Shown in pieces: positions 55,201-64,000 of a DNA stretch of 64,000 nucleotides. How positions within the stretch are numbered: position 1 is the stretch's first letter; each line of letters starts with the position of its first letter. Under the pieces are notes generated by a model. That model saw nothing but the letters and a program-made list of their open reading frames with translations. It ran no database searches and had not been told where the DNA came from. Position numbers and translations under genes: made by a program. Source of the DNA: Corbicula japonica (lineage: Eukaryota; Mollusca; Bivalvia; Venerida; Cyrenidae); contig JAZAYU010000197.1 of assembly GCA_038501625.1 (NCBI GenBank), positions 248,001 through 312,000 of the forward strand, written 5' to 3'.

Positions 55201-57924
55201 TGATAAAGAATATTGACAACGAATGGAAAAATTTCATAATTGCCAATAATGAAAAAAGTAGCGGTATTCAAGTTATAGTCATCTTTTCTATAGTTCATTG
55301 TTACTTAAAATAATTCAATTTATAAACATTAAACAGGTTTCCTCGGGGTTTAGACATCCGTGTATATTTTTGACCATAAAGGAAAATTTAATATTTAAAA
55401 ATGCCTAATCACTTTTATCTTGAATTTCGTATCATTTCGTATCATAATAAAAAAGACTAACCAAGATATTTTTAAATGCCTGTATTTTTTTTTTGTATAC
55501 AATTATTTTGTTCCAGGTCCCATGTATATATCTTCATCATGTAAACAGTAACAAACATTTGTTTGGGGGAAACAGAGAATGGGCAGGGAAAATAAACCAA
55601 ACCCCTTAGTAAATACCACACTTAAATAAAGATCACTGCAATCATAACATTAATAAGACTACTTTTATAAAGTGCACTATTCTAACCCGAAATTAAGACC
55701 ATTATAAAATCCACGTTTGTCAATTCATTACAATATTTACATATTTACGTTTATTGTAACGATAATATATAAATATGAATCATTTCCAAATCAAACCAGA
55801 TAAACACGATTCAAACGTGATAATGAATTTTTTTCGAATGGCTAGTAAAAAGTTGCATTTAATATTCCATGTAACTGAGTTTTTGTCGTAAGTGTGTAAA
55901 ATATACAATGTAAAATGCTATATTAAAAAAATATATGTATAACATATGTAAACAATAAAACGAAGAATTACTATAATGAGTGATAAAAAATGTATACCTT
56001 ATTAATTAATAATGAATTAGTTTTTTTTTCTTTTTAGACAAAAAATTAATTTAATGTAAATTCATACAAACATCGCTATTTTTATTTTTCAGCCAAGACG
56101 ATGAAATACCAGCCGCGATGTCAACAACTACCAACCGACCACCTGTTGCCAATACATCATGGTATGCTGAGAAATACACCATATCAGTCCCAATCAAACA
56201 ATTATAGTTATGCCTGATCACCAACTTTGTTTCTTTGTTTTACAATTTATTGCCACATTGTTTTCAGCGTCAGCTTTCTAAACTGGCTTTTTCCCTTTTT
56301 TTCAATCGATAAAATGTAGCAGTTCTGAATAATTAATTATTATGCAGATGACGGATTAAGTAGTAAAAATATAACTTTGCAAAATGCAGAGCAAAATTTT
56401 AATGGTATGTTCAGCCAATTTGCAAACTGAGCATTTCTCCTATTTTTTGGCATTTCTATAGCATCATAGAATTATTTCTAACCATTTTTACTAATAAACC
56501 TAAATTTCAATTCGTAAACAGATGAACTGAAGTTGATAATACTTTGTTTGAAAGTGTTATGCGGTTGGCTCTGATTTAAATAAGAAAATCCAATTTCAAA
56601 CTTGTGAAAATAACTGTTAAAAAAAGTTAAATGACATAATACAAACGAAATTACAGTACAGTTTTATTAAGGCTTTTCATTACGAAACTTGATAGCTCTA
56701 CAGCCCAAACTAGTCAGCAACCATTTTCAATATAATCGTAATGATCTCGAGCATCATAGTTTGATCAGATTGGCATAGTTTTTTTTTTTGTTTTAACATT
56801 GACATTTTGATAATGATCTCTTTTCTGATTCACTTACATGTAACCACAATGTTGACTGTAAATGTCTATTGTACCACTCAAATTACTCATTTCATTAGTT
56901 TTCTAAATAAGAAAGTACAGTACTGAAAATCATGAAATTGACAATCGGATCGGAAGCGGATCGGAAGCGGACCGCAAACCGATCCCGTTAAGAGCGCAAT
57001 GGAAGCGCAATCGAATTGGAAACGCAATGGAATCGAAGCGAATCGCTTTGAGCGTTAGGATCGCTTGGAGTGAAAAGACCGGAGCATTTTGACCGGATCG
57101 GAATCGCTTTGAACGTTTGGATCGCTTGGAGTGAAATGACCGGAGCGTTTTGACTGGATCGGAATCGCTTTGAGCGTTTGGATCGCTTGGAGTGAAAAGA
57201 CCGGAGCGTTTTGACCGGATCGCTTCTATTTGCAGTTTTTTAGGTACATGTATGTATAGGAATCGGAAGAATCGGTTTGAGCTTAATGATCGTTTGGAGC
57301 ACAATGTCTTGCGTTATAGTTAATGACCAATGAAAATCGGGAGCGAAAAGATCGGAATCGGAAGAATCGGTTTGAGCGTAAAGATCGTTTGGGGCGCATG
57401 GTCCGGAGTGAAAAAATTGGAGTGCAATTGAATTGGAATTGGACCGCAATGGGAATGGAATCGGATCGGTTATAGGTGGCATTAGGATCGGAAGCGGACC
57501 GGATCGGAATCGGAAAAATTGTCAATTTCATAATTTTCAGTACTGTAACACATCTTTATTTACAAGTTTTCATTTATCTTTATTTACTTCATTAACTAGG
57601 TCCCCATTAAAATATGCGTCTAAATCATTCAACCAACCTGAGAAGAATCCATTTTCTCTTCGCCCTGAGTGTCAGTCCCCAGAGCATGGCGATATATTCA
57701 AAGGACAGAAATGGAAAACGATAACGGTATCAAGTAGTACGTCGACTGGCGCAAGTGAGACGGGCATCCTGAAAAGGGAAGCGAGCAAAGAAACTACTGG
57801 ATTTCTAAAGCAAAATCTGAAATTGGAAGCCGAAGTCGCTGAGGGCCAAAAACAAAAGAAAGAATTGACAAGGGGAGTGTCGGTCATAAACTTGGAGTTT
57901 GATTTTGATGTTGATAATGAGTAA
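48973..57924 (+). CDS. VWDE-like protein: VWD domain, EGF-like domain (gene overview)
   Basis: Twelve exons are recognised: 48973-49207, 49613-49780, 50056-50138, 50697-50760, 51635-51826, 52534-52766, 53191-53464, 53774-53920, 54447-54621, 54870-55054, 56093-56161 and 57600-57924. Phases agree from exon 2 to exon 10 and from 11 to 12. The order is a cysteine-containing N-terminal region, a WYQTPFTH segment, a VWD domain from DPHMKTADNRYYE through CGKFDGDDYYEF, a linker, an EGF-like domain (CPMNCSGNGICMANG, CACSGTFRGSDC) and a cysteine-free tail. This is the plan of von Willebrand factor D and EGF domain-containing (VWDE) proteins, which are extracellular. The signal peptide and first exons are not found. 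The exon 1-2 junction and the exon 10-11 phase are unresolved, so at least one exon is missing. About 715 residues are visible. Confidence 0.85.
49613..49780 (+). CDS. VWDE-like exon 2
   Basis: 56 codons, including SYQWYQTPFTHSLNISTID and LKLKFDNSIAHKLWKNYSF, donor ATGAAG|GTAGCT. The WYQxPFTH phrase precedes the VWD domain in the family. The true acceptor may lie a few bases inside, for example at GTTGAG. Confidence 0.75.
50056..50138 (+). CDS. VWDE-like exon 3 (VWD start)
   Basis: VIIRDTKLYQKKLCYCRVDP, then HMKTADN and two bases of the next codon. TTTAG acceptor, AG|GTAAGC donor. DPHMKTADN is the usual DPH...D opening of a VWD domain. Confidence 0.85.
50697..50760 (+). CDS. VWDE-like exon 4
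   Basis: YYEQQRSGYFMLYYNTMYKI, then E; ACAG acceptor, GAG|GTACAG donor. It continues the first VWD beta strands and joins exon 5 in phase 0. Confidence 0.85.
51635..51826 (+). CDS. VWDE-like exon 5
   Basis: 64 codons: VQIKVEECFAWLNRYPKCAC, ALAVRAGKDVFMINTCDS and GGIINVIESGTREYR. ATAG acceptor, AGG|GTAAAA donor. C-x-C-A-[VL]-A-[VI]-R-x-G is characteristic of VWDE-type VWD domains. Confidence 0.9.
52107..52400 (+). repeat. Dispersed repeat family A, intronic copy
   Basis: GAAATATGCATATCAGGAAT, CAGCCTCCCTACACAGCC, CAAATTGCCACTGGGGGTTT and CACACTTGCCCCAACAGG. It lies in an intron of the VWDE-like gene; the 90-aa frame there is repeat translation. Confidence 0.85.
52534..52766 (+). CDS. VWDE-like exon 6 (VWD core)
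   Basis: IFTPIGTQILVQMLSGEYYY, KLDIQIFMAPKDEQNVVG, HCGKFDGDDYYEFTHKNG and PETFSSSW plus two bases. The CGxFDGD motif is the VWD calcium-loop signature (CGNFNGD-like). TTCAG acceptor, AG|GTAAGT donor. Confidence 0.92.
53191..53464 (+). CDS. VWDE-like exon 7
   Basis: 91 codons opening ISDEENLFLRPNRNLESW, with CVCKLSRESFF, CASSQYFGCMNG and a basic RLRRSSNKRKEMELMRLF stretch. CTGCAG acceptor, AGG|GTATGT donor. Follows the VWD domain as in VWDE proteins. Confidence 0.88.
53774..53920 (+). CDS. VWDE-like exon 8
   Basis: 49 codons: REVAYNISADEAADICASLK, ESLPLTEMADVSGNEIAEA and VTSHCEFDVV. CACAG acceptor, GTG|GTAATG donor. Confidence 0.85.
53976..54140 (+). repeat. Dispersed repeat family A, degenerate intronic fragment
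   Basis: ATGCATGTTCAGAATAGCAA, ACGCAGTCAAAAGTAAA, TTTCCGCCTTGGAACTGTAA and GTGGCAA match the family in order, with gaps. Confidence 0.6.
54447..54621 (+). CDS. VWDE-like exon 9 (EGF start)
   Basis: ASNDPTFVNVHLDAMNSVVK, TLLAMSPLYVANNTNKV, then CPMNCSGNGICMAN and one base. TTCAG acceptor, G|GTAAAT donor. It starts the EGF-like domain, split by an intron. Confidence 0.9.
54870..55054 (+). CDS. VWDE-like exon 10 (EGF end)
   Basis: Completes the EGF-like domain (TCACSGTFRGSDCSI) and continues QPLIIDDIEGGGVCDVADDD, CGCFTLRTYNLLEIFYCAID and IYQ. GTGCAG acceptor, CAG|GTACCT donor in phase 0, which does not match the next recognised exon. Confidence 0.85.
55060..56090. other. VWDE-like intron region that should hide a missing exon
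   Basis: Exon 10 ends in phase 0 and exon 11 needs a phase-2 donor, so an exon is expected here. A 61-aa frame at 55128-55313 was considered but has no convincing homology. Confidence 0.45.
56093..56161 (+). CDS. VWDE-like exon 11
   Basis: One base, then QDDEIPAAMSTTTNRPPVAN, TS and TG|G (Trp) completed by exon 12. TTTTCAG acceptor, TG|GTATGC donor. The Thr/Pro-rich sequence suggests an extended stalk. Confidence 0.7.
56918..57545. mobile_element. TA-flanked MITE with CAGTACTG termini, 628 bp
   Basis: CAGTACTGAAAATCATGAAA at the left and TTTCATAATTTTCAGTACTG at the right (pairing ~29 bp, one mismatch), TA on both sides. The interior is a dense GGATCGGAA/GGAGCG word repeat with a ~57-bp higher period at 57040-57240. 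Long frames on both strands are artefacts of it. It lies in the last VWDE-like intron. Confidence 0.9.
57600..57924 (+). CDS. VWDE-like exon 12 (C-terminal tail, stop)
   Basis: 107 codons: SPLKYASKSFNQPEKNPFSL, RPECQSPEHGDIFKG, Ser/Thr-rich SSSTSTGASETG, charged KQNLKLEAEVAEGQKQKKEL, and an acidic LEFDFDVDNE end. ACTAG acceptor. It has one cysteine only and looks like a cytoplasmic or disordered tail rather than an extracellular module. Confidence 0.75.
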
Positions 57925-59420
57925 CATTCTTCACATGTGACTCATTCCATTTGATTGGGCGCCTTTTACCAATTCTTTATTCTAAGTTTTACCAAGATTA
58001 ATTGACAAGTTACATACCTACATACCTTCATGTGAACAAACTTTAAACAAATTTTACGGCAATGCCCATTTAATCACTTTGTTTTATGTTGATCGTTTTC
58101 GCATACTTAAAAAAGCTTCATTCTAAAATCATTTCGACTTTGCTGAGATTTGATTATTGGTTTGCATGATTGAACATTTATTGTTTTTTTTATTTTAATG
58201 TGTTGTGCGCTTTTAAAATTTTCCATAAGTCTCATCTAAAATAATCAAATGTGATGGTTTAGGTCAATTTTACATTTAATTTAAGAGAGATATTTTTTCT
58301 ACTGACATTTTGTATATTTAAGATTTGTTACTGTATACATGTACGACTGTTTTCAAAATACTTTCTAACACTTAAATATCATAAGTCTCACTTTAAATAT
58401 CATTACAAGAATTTCATTGAATGCGTTCTTTTCTGAAAGAAATCTAGTTCGGTTGTTATATTTTTATAAGGTAGCGTTATATAGGTTTTACATATTGCCG
58501 TTGCAACTTTTATATACTGATCTAGGCAATTTCATTTGAATGGATTGATTTTAGATTTCTACCTATTATTTTCGTATGAGTGTATGCGCAAGAAGGTTGA
58601 CTGCGTTGGTTTTAATACCATTCACCTACAAGCTAGCAACAATTACCAACAACAACAACAACAAACATCTTTTATACTATCAATGGTGAGCTCAGCTTAG
58701 GTCAGGATAATCACAACTTTAATACGTCCCATTAATATGCTTATTAGATATTCATCACATTTAATATATACAATATATACTTCAACAAAACCCTAGACGT
58801 ATAGTTTGGCTAAATTTCGTATTGAAATGGCAACGTTAACAAAAACATGTAAATATATTAAAAAATTCATTCGTATTAATTTATGTTTTTTCTATGGGTT
58901 TCTACATATCACATTTTAAATAATTAGAAAATTAAAGTGATTATTAAGTAGCCAATTTGCGTTTGTTTCGCACAATTAGGATTTGTAAATATCCAAGTCT
59001 GTGCTGGAAATAACTATGTTTAATTTGAATTGTACATTTGACCCACATGTTAGAAAATTCACAGTGAAAATTGATTCGAAAAAATGAAAATAAGAAAGAT
59101 TGGTTGTGGCGAAAATCGGTCGCTAAGATGGGAAGGGATTACAATGTACAAGGAATATGGTAAAAAAAACATAGGCGATTTTTGTAAATTTGCCTTCTAT
59201 AGTGATTCGGATATGTTCCGATTATCTTATTACAAAAAGACGATTTGGATATTTCTTCTGTAAAATATTTATTTTATTTATTGTTTACAAATATAGTAAC
59301 GAGCCGGAAAACATTTTCCAAGTATCAGAAGACTGATACGCAAAGCCAAGTTTCCAAGTTTCCAAGTTTATTACATATTTTCTCAGTATGTACATACATA
59401 AACATGAGAACATATATACA
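57925..59420. other. 3' flank of the VWDE-like gene, no further gene seen
   Basis: AT-rich sequence with a short CAA run near 58645. No clear AATAAA was picked out by eye soon after the stop, so the transcript end is unknown. Confidence 0.5.
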
Positions 59421-59423
59421 TAC

Positions 59424-62213
59424 TAGAAATGTGTCCAAAGGACACGGATGCCCCCGCTATAGGTTTTTCATAAAGCTCCCAGCAGTAGTGTAGGACAAGT
59501 TGTGTTCACCAGATATATTCCTATTATATGAAAATTCTATTTTTAGTAACAGTGACCTTGAGTTTGGATCTACAGGCATTGGTATTGTGCGGACATACCG
59601 CATTGTCATGGTGAACATTTGTGCCAAGTTATTTTGAAATCCCTCCATTCATAACAAAGTTACAGCCTTAAGAAGAAAATTCTATTTTTAGTAACAGTGA
59701 CCTTGACCTTGGACTTACAGGCTTGGGAATGTATGTGACACACAGTCTTAATATGGTGATCAACTAAACCAAGTTATTTAAAAATCCAATAACAAATAAC
59801 AAAGTTACAGAGCCGACACAATTTTGCAAGAAATTTCTATTTTTAGTAACAGTGACCTTTACCTTGGACCTACAGGCATGGGTGTTGTATGCGACACACC
59901 ATCTTGTCATGATGAACATTTGTGCCAAGTTATTTTGAAATCCCTTCATTCATAACAAAGTAAAGGGCCAAGTGTATATTTTGCTTAACACAAAATGTAA
60001 GTGAAAAAGGGGCATAATTTGAAAAAATATTGGAAGCAGGGTTATGGGTCTTGTTGGTTATGATGTAGATTTTGATAGTGAAAATATATTTCAAGTTTCA
60101 AGGCAATATCTCAAGTAGTTTTAAAGTTATGGGCAAAATGCATATTTTGCTTAACACAAAATATAAGAATACTAGAAATGTGTCCAAAGGACACGGATGC
60201 CCCCGCTATAGGTTTTTCATAAAGCTCTCAGCAGTAGTGTAGAACAAGTTGTGTTCACGAGATAATTATATTCCTATTACAAAAAAATTCTATTTTTAGT
60301 AACAGTGACCTTGACCTTGGATCTACAGGCATGGGTATTGTGAGGACACACCGCCTTGTCATGGTGAACATTTGTGCCAAGTTATTTTGAAATCCCTCCA
60401 TTCATAACAAAGTTACAGCCTGGAGAAGAAAATTCTATTTTTAGGAACAGTGACCTTGACCTTGGACCTACAGGCTTGGGAATGTATGTGACACACAGTC
60501 TTAATATGGTGATCGATTAAACCAAGTTATTTAAAAATCCAATGACAAATAACAAAGTTAAAGAGCCGACACAATTTTGCAAGAAATTTTTATTTTTAGT
60601 AACAGTGACCTTGACCTTGGACCTACAGGCATGGGTGTTGTATGCGACACACCACCTTGTCATGATAAACATTTGTGCCAAGTTATTTTGAAATCCCTCC
60701 TTTCATAAGAAAGTTAAGGGCCAAGTGTATATTTTGCTTAACACAAAATGTAAGTGAAAAAGGGGCATAATTTGAAAAAATATTGGAAGCAGGGTTATGG
60801 ATCTTGTTGGTTATGATGTAGATTTTGATGGTGAAAATATATTTCAAGTTTCAAGGCAATATCTCAAGTAGTTTTAAAGTTATGGGCAAAATGCATATTT
60901 TGCTTAACACAAAATATAAGAATAAAACTAATGTAACTGAAATTATCAAAGGGCCATAACTTTTGAACAGAACATGTAAGAGCAAAACCCCGCCTTTATG
61001 CACAACAACATATCAGGCCAAGCATTGTGGTAAAGTTTTATTAAATTCCCACCAGTAGTTTAGAAGGAGTTGCGTTCACGAGATATATTCCTATTAAAAC
61101 TAATGTAAATGGAAGTATCAAAGGGCCATAACTTCTGAACAGAACATGTAAGAGCAAAACCCCACCTTCATGCACAACTACATATCAAGCCAAGCATTGT
61201 GGTAAAGTTTCATTAAATTCCCACCAGTAGTTAAGGAGAAGTTGCGTTCACAAGATATATTCCTATTAAAACTAATGTAAATGGAAGTATCAAAGGGCCA
61301 TAACTTCTTAACGGAACATGTAAGAGCAAAACCCACCTTCATGCACAACTACATATCAAGCCAAGCATTGTGGTAAAGTTTCATTAAATTCCCACCAGTA
61401 GTTTAGGAGGAGTTGCGTTCACGAGATATATTCCTATTAAAACTAATGTAAATGGAAGTATCAAAGGGCCATAACTTCTTAACGGAACATGTAAGAGCGA
61501 AACCCCACCTTCATGCACAACTACATATCAAGCCAAGCATTGTGGTAAAGTTTCATTAAATTCCCTCCAGTAGTTAAGGAGAAGTTGCGTTCACAAGATA
61601 TATTCCTATTAAAACTAATGTAAATGGAAGTATCAAAGGGCCATAACTTCTGAACGGAACATGTAAGAGCGAAACCCCACCTTCATGCACAACTACATAT
61701 CAAGCCAAGCATTGTGGTAAAGTTTCATTAAATTCCCACCAGTAGTTTAGGAGGAGTTGTGTTCACAAGATATATTCCTATTAAAACTAATGTAAATGGA
61801 AGTATCAAAGGGCCATAACTTCTGAACGGAACATGTAAGAGCAAAACCCCACCTTCATGCACAACTACATATCAAGCCAAGCATTGTGGTAAAGTTTCAT
61901 TAAATTCCCACCAGTAGTTTAGGAGGAGTTGCGTTCACGCGAATATCGGACGGACGGACGGACGGACGGAAGTTCTTACGAACGTCATTTATGTGGCTAC
62001 TCTATTGTCCTCTCTATTGTTCTTTTAGCCACATAAAAGAAAAAATTAGCCACGTAACAGAACGGAATGAATAGAATTTACCGTTACCATTGTTCTCATA
62101 GCCACATAAATGGCGTGGCGTAAGCACGGACGGACGGACGGACGGACGGAAGGACGGACGGACGGACGGACAGGAGCAACTCTTAATGCCCGTCGCCATT
62201 TCATGGCGGGGGC
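59424..62213. mobile_element. Composite tandem-repeat element (pearl-like)
   Basis: A ~748-bp block starting TACTAGAAATGTGTCCAAAG occurs at 59424 and 60172. Six ~172-bp units with AAGTATCAAAGGGCCATAAC follow (60925-61945). It ends with (GGAC)n tracts at 61948 and 62128 around an inverted TAGCCACATAAAT pair. GGATGCCCCCGC at the left is mirrored by GGCGGGGGCAT at the right. No protein-coding frame. Confidence 0.8.
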
Positions 62214-63475
62214 ATAAAAACAATATTCTTATTCCGATCACGGTATTTATAGTTAGTTTATTTTACAAGAGGACAACCCAAGAAATAGCGAATTTAACTT
62301 CGTTGATGACCCGCGTCAGTCTAGCGGAAAGCTCGCGCTATCTACACAGCTGTCACCGGTCACCTCTGTGTGTTTCAATATACGATAAGAGTATAGGGTA
62401 TAGAATGCAGATTACACGTGTCAGATAATGAAAATGAATAATCAGTACGGTGAACAATATAGAATGGCGTGAAATGGAATTTAGTACAAGTATTATTGAT
62501 ATAAATGCCTAATAACAGTAAGTATTACAGTTAATTATAATCTACGTAGAGAAGAGAAAAGGACCTAAACTGTGTTTTATTTTGCTGGGTTGAACTCGAG
62601 TACGAGGTAGACGAGTCTATGTCCTCGGGGTAAGTGCCTGACCCATCAATATGCTCAACCCAGACACGCTCATGCAAGCGTAATACAACAATGACATCGG
62701 CATGATAACACTCAACATTAAAAGTCTTTGTCAAGCCTGGTGGTTGTGAACTATATTAAATCGTGTGTACTGATCTTTCCTACCAGGAATGCAAATCTGC
62801 ATCGAGAAATAATATGTCCCTGCAAGGGGTGCCGTGAAAATACCCGTTGAGGTGTTATACCCATCTCCAGCATTCAATGTCGATATAGTAAACACAAATG
62901 TTCAAGAAACACTAAGACTAAGGTTCTGTATATTGTGAGCTTGGAACGCCACTGTTAGAGTCACTGAAATAAACGGCAAACATACTATTATTCCATATGT
63001 CTATTTATTTGAATTGTGCAAAATTAGGCTGCAACAGAACTTAGAACTAAAAGAAATATTAATTTTACATTATTATAAATGGGGGTATGGTCTTGCAGCT
63101 TATATGCACACTTTTCTGGATGTCGATGCCAGTGAGGAATGATATTGAATTTTAACACAATTACATGTATACACTGCTACATATTTACATTTAAACTTCC
63201 TCCTCTACGATGAAGTCTTATTCATCTAACGAATAATAATGACTGATGGTAAAAAGTGTGACGTATTACTATAAAAGGCGTGGATACAGTAGAGTCCTTC
63301 ACGATTTATTGGACGTCGCCGAGCACGAACGTTTTGCCACGAGTTGCTGCGAAAAAGCGTGCCGTCATTCACTTTGTTGTCAACGTAGCTGTTCCAACAG
63401 CCATTCGAAAAAGTCGTTATATCATGAATTCTTCTAGTTATTTCAATATTAATGAGATTATTTATGTGTGTAGAT
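62214..63475. other. Stretch without recognised genes
   Basis: AT-rich unique sequence. Short frames at 62531-62734 (minus) and 63246-63486 (plus) lack recognisable domains or splice context. Confidence 0.5.
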
Positions 63476-63477
63476 GT

Positions 63478-63632
63478 AAGGATTGAATCGATATTTGATG
63501 CATATCCTTTGGGTATGAAAAACAGTTGGATTGTTTAAATTACGTGAGAAGCCCTTCGGGCTTCACACATTTTAAACAAACCAACTGTTTTCTATACCCA
63601 AATGGAAACCATCAAATATCGATTTAATCCTT
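63478..63632. repeat. Hairpin with CCCTTCGGG tip
   Basis: GGATTGAATCGATATTTGAT ... AAAACAGTTGGATTGTTTAA pairs with TTAAACAAACCAACTGTTTT ... ATCAAATATCGATTTAATCC. Arms are about 70 bp. The tip is GAAGCCCTTCGGGCTTC. Confidence 0.88.
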
Positions 63633-63789
63633 AAATAATCTTGAAGTTTTTTTAAAAAAAAATATATGCTCCTGCTCCAAGAAAATACCAAATTGAGACA
63701 TTTTCAATGCCAGCAACATCTAAACAATATCACCCTAACAGTCTACGTGCGGAATAGCATCATAATAATATGGGATATTTACCATTTCC

Positions 63790-63910
63790 AATTCATATGT
63801 TGGGCAAAGTAAGTCTGGTGCACCCTAGAACCTGGTATAAACCAAATATGCAAATTGTTTTGCCTCTGACCGTTCCAAGGCGGTTACCCACCCACTCCGG
63901 GTTCTAATAA
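63790..63910 (-). repeat. Dispersed repeat family A fragment
   Basis: CTGGTGCACCCTAGAACCTG, GCAAATTGTTTTGCC and CGTTCCAAGGCGGTTACC are the reverse complement of the family phrases at 48070-48160. Confidence 0.8.
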
Positions 63911-64000
63911 CCTAAATGATTTTGTCACTTTTAATGAAGCTTTTGTCATTTTGTTCACTGCATAGTTATACAAAAAGTATCTTTATTTTCAAAAATCAAC

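Noticed and set aside
55128..55313. 61-aa frame as the missing VWDE-like exon
   Set aside because: No good acceptor, no family similarity, and its end does not provide the phase needed by exon 11.
56930..57531. Several 80-124-aa minus-strand frames rich in Arg, Ser and Pro
   Set aside because: They lie wholly within a TA-flanked MITE made of GGATCGGAA-type repeats.
61990..62241. Frame with repeated SVRPS residues
   Set aside because: Translation of the GGAC microsatellite at the end of the composite element.

Overview
This is an AT-rich, intron-rich, repeat-dense eukaryotic window. It most likely comes from a bivalve mollusc. The reasons are an invertebrate-type SAMHD1, a VWD/EGF secreted-type gene, GGAC/CCGT microsatellites, and composite elements built from ~160-172 bp tandem repeats of the 'pearl'/BIV160 sort known in bivalves. 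The species is not determined. Nothing bacterial is present.

Two multi-exon genes can be reconstructed. (1) A SAMHD1-like dNTP triphosphohydrolase runs on the minus strand from 31378 down to 6083. Its 13 coding exons join with correct phases into a 498-residue protein, and most are far too short to show as long ORFs. It has an N-terminal nuclear-localisation-like KRRK, no SAM domain, a complete HD domain, and a C-terminus that stops before the region carrying human Thr592. (2) A VWDE-like protein (von Willebrand factor D plus EGF) runs on the plus strand from 48973 to 57924. Twelve exons are recognised; the 5' end and two junctions are unresolved.

SAMHD1 intron 1 holds a non-LTR retrotransposon in the same orientation, with both ORFs open (ORF1 606 aa, ORF2 1149 aa with endonuclease and reverse transcriptase). 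The other introns are packed with repeats: tandem tRNA-like SINEs and a pearl-like array (intron 9), a TTAA-flanked element splitting a ~75-bp array (intron 8), tRNA-like sequences (intron 6), a foldback 8 nt from the exon 4 splice donor (intron 4), a duplicated piece of the HD exon (intron 3), and a (TAA)n tract that runs into the exon 11 acceptor (intron 10).

The intergenic part, 31.4-48.9 kb, is mostly non-autonomous DNA elements, several nested. They include TA-flanked MITEs ending in CAGTACTG-like termini, hAT-like elements, a 724-bp near-perfect palindrome with TTAA flanks, a MITE pair with GGGGCGCG termini, and a 36-bp minisatellite. The right end (59.4-62.2 kb) is another composite tandem-repeat element. 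No CRISPR array, operon, rRNA gene or convincing functional tRNA was found.

The observations most worth checking are: substitutions in the SAMHD1 GTP-sensing site, repeats sitting on SAMHD1 splice sites, a module shared by three different ~160-bp arrays, and a group of TA-flanked MITEs that each carry a private internal short-word repeat.
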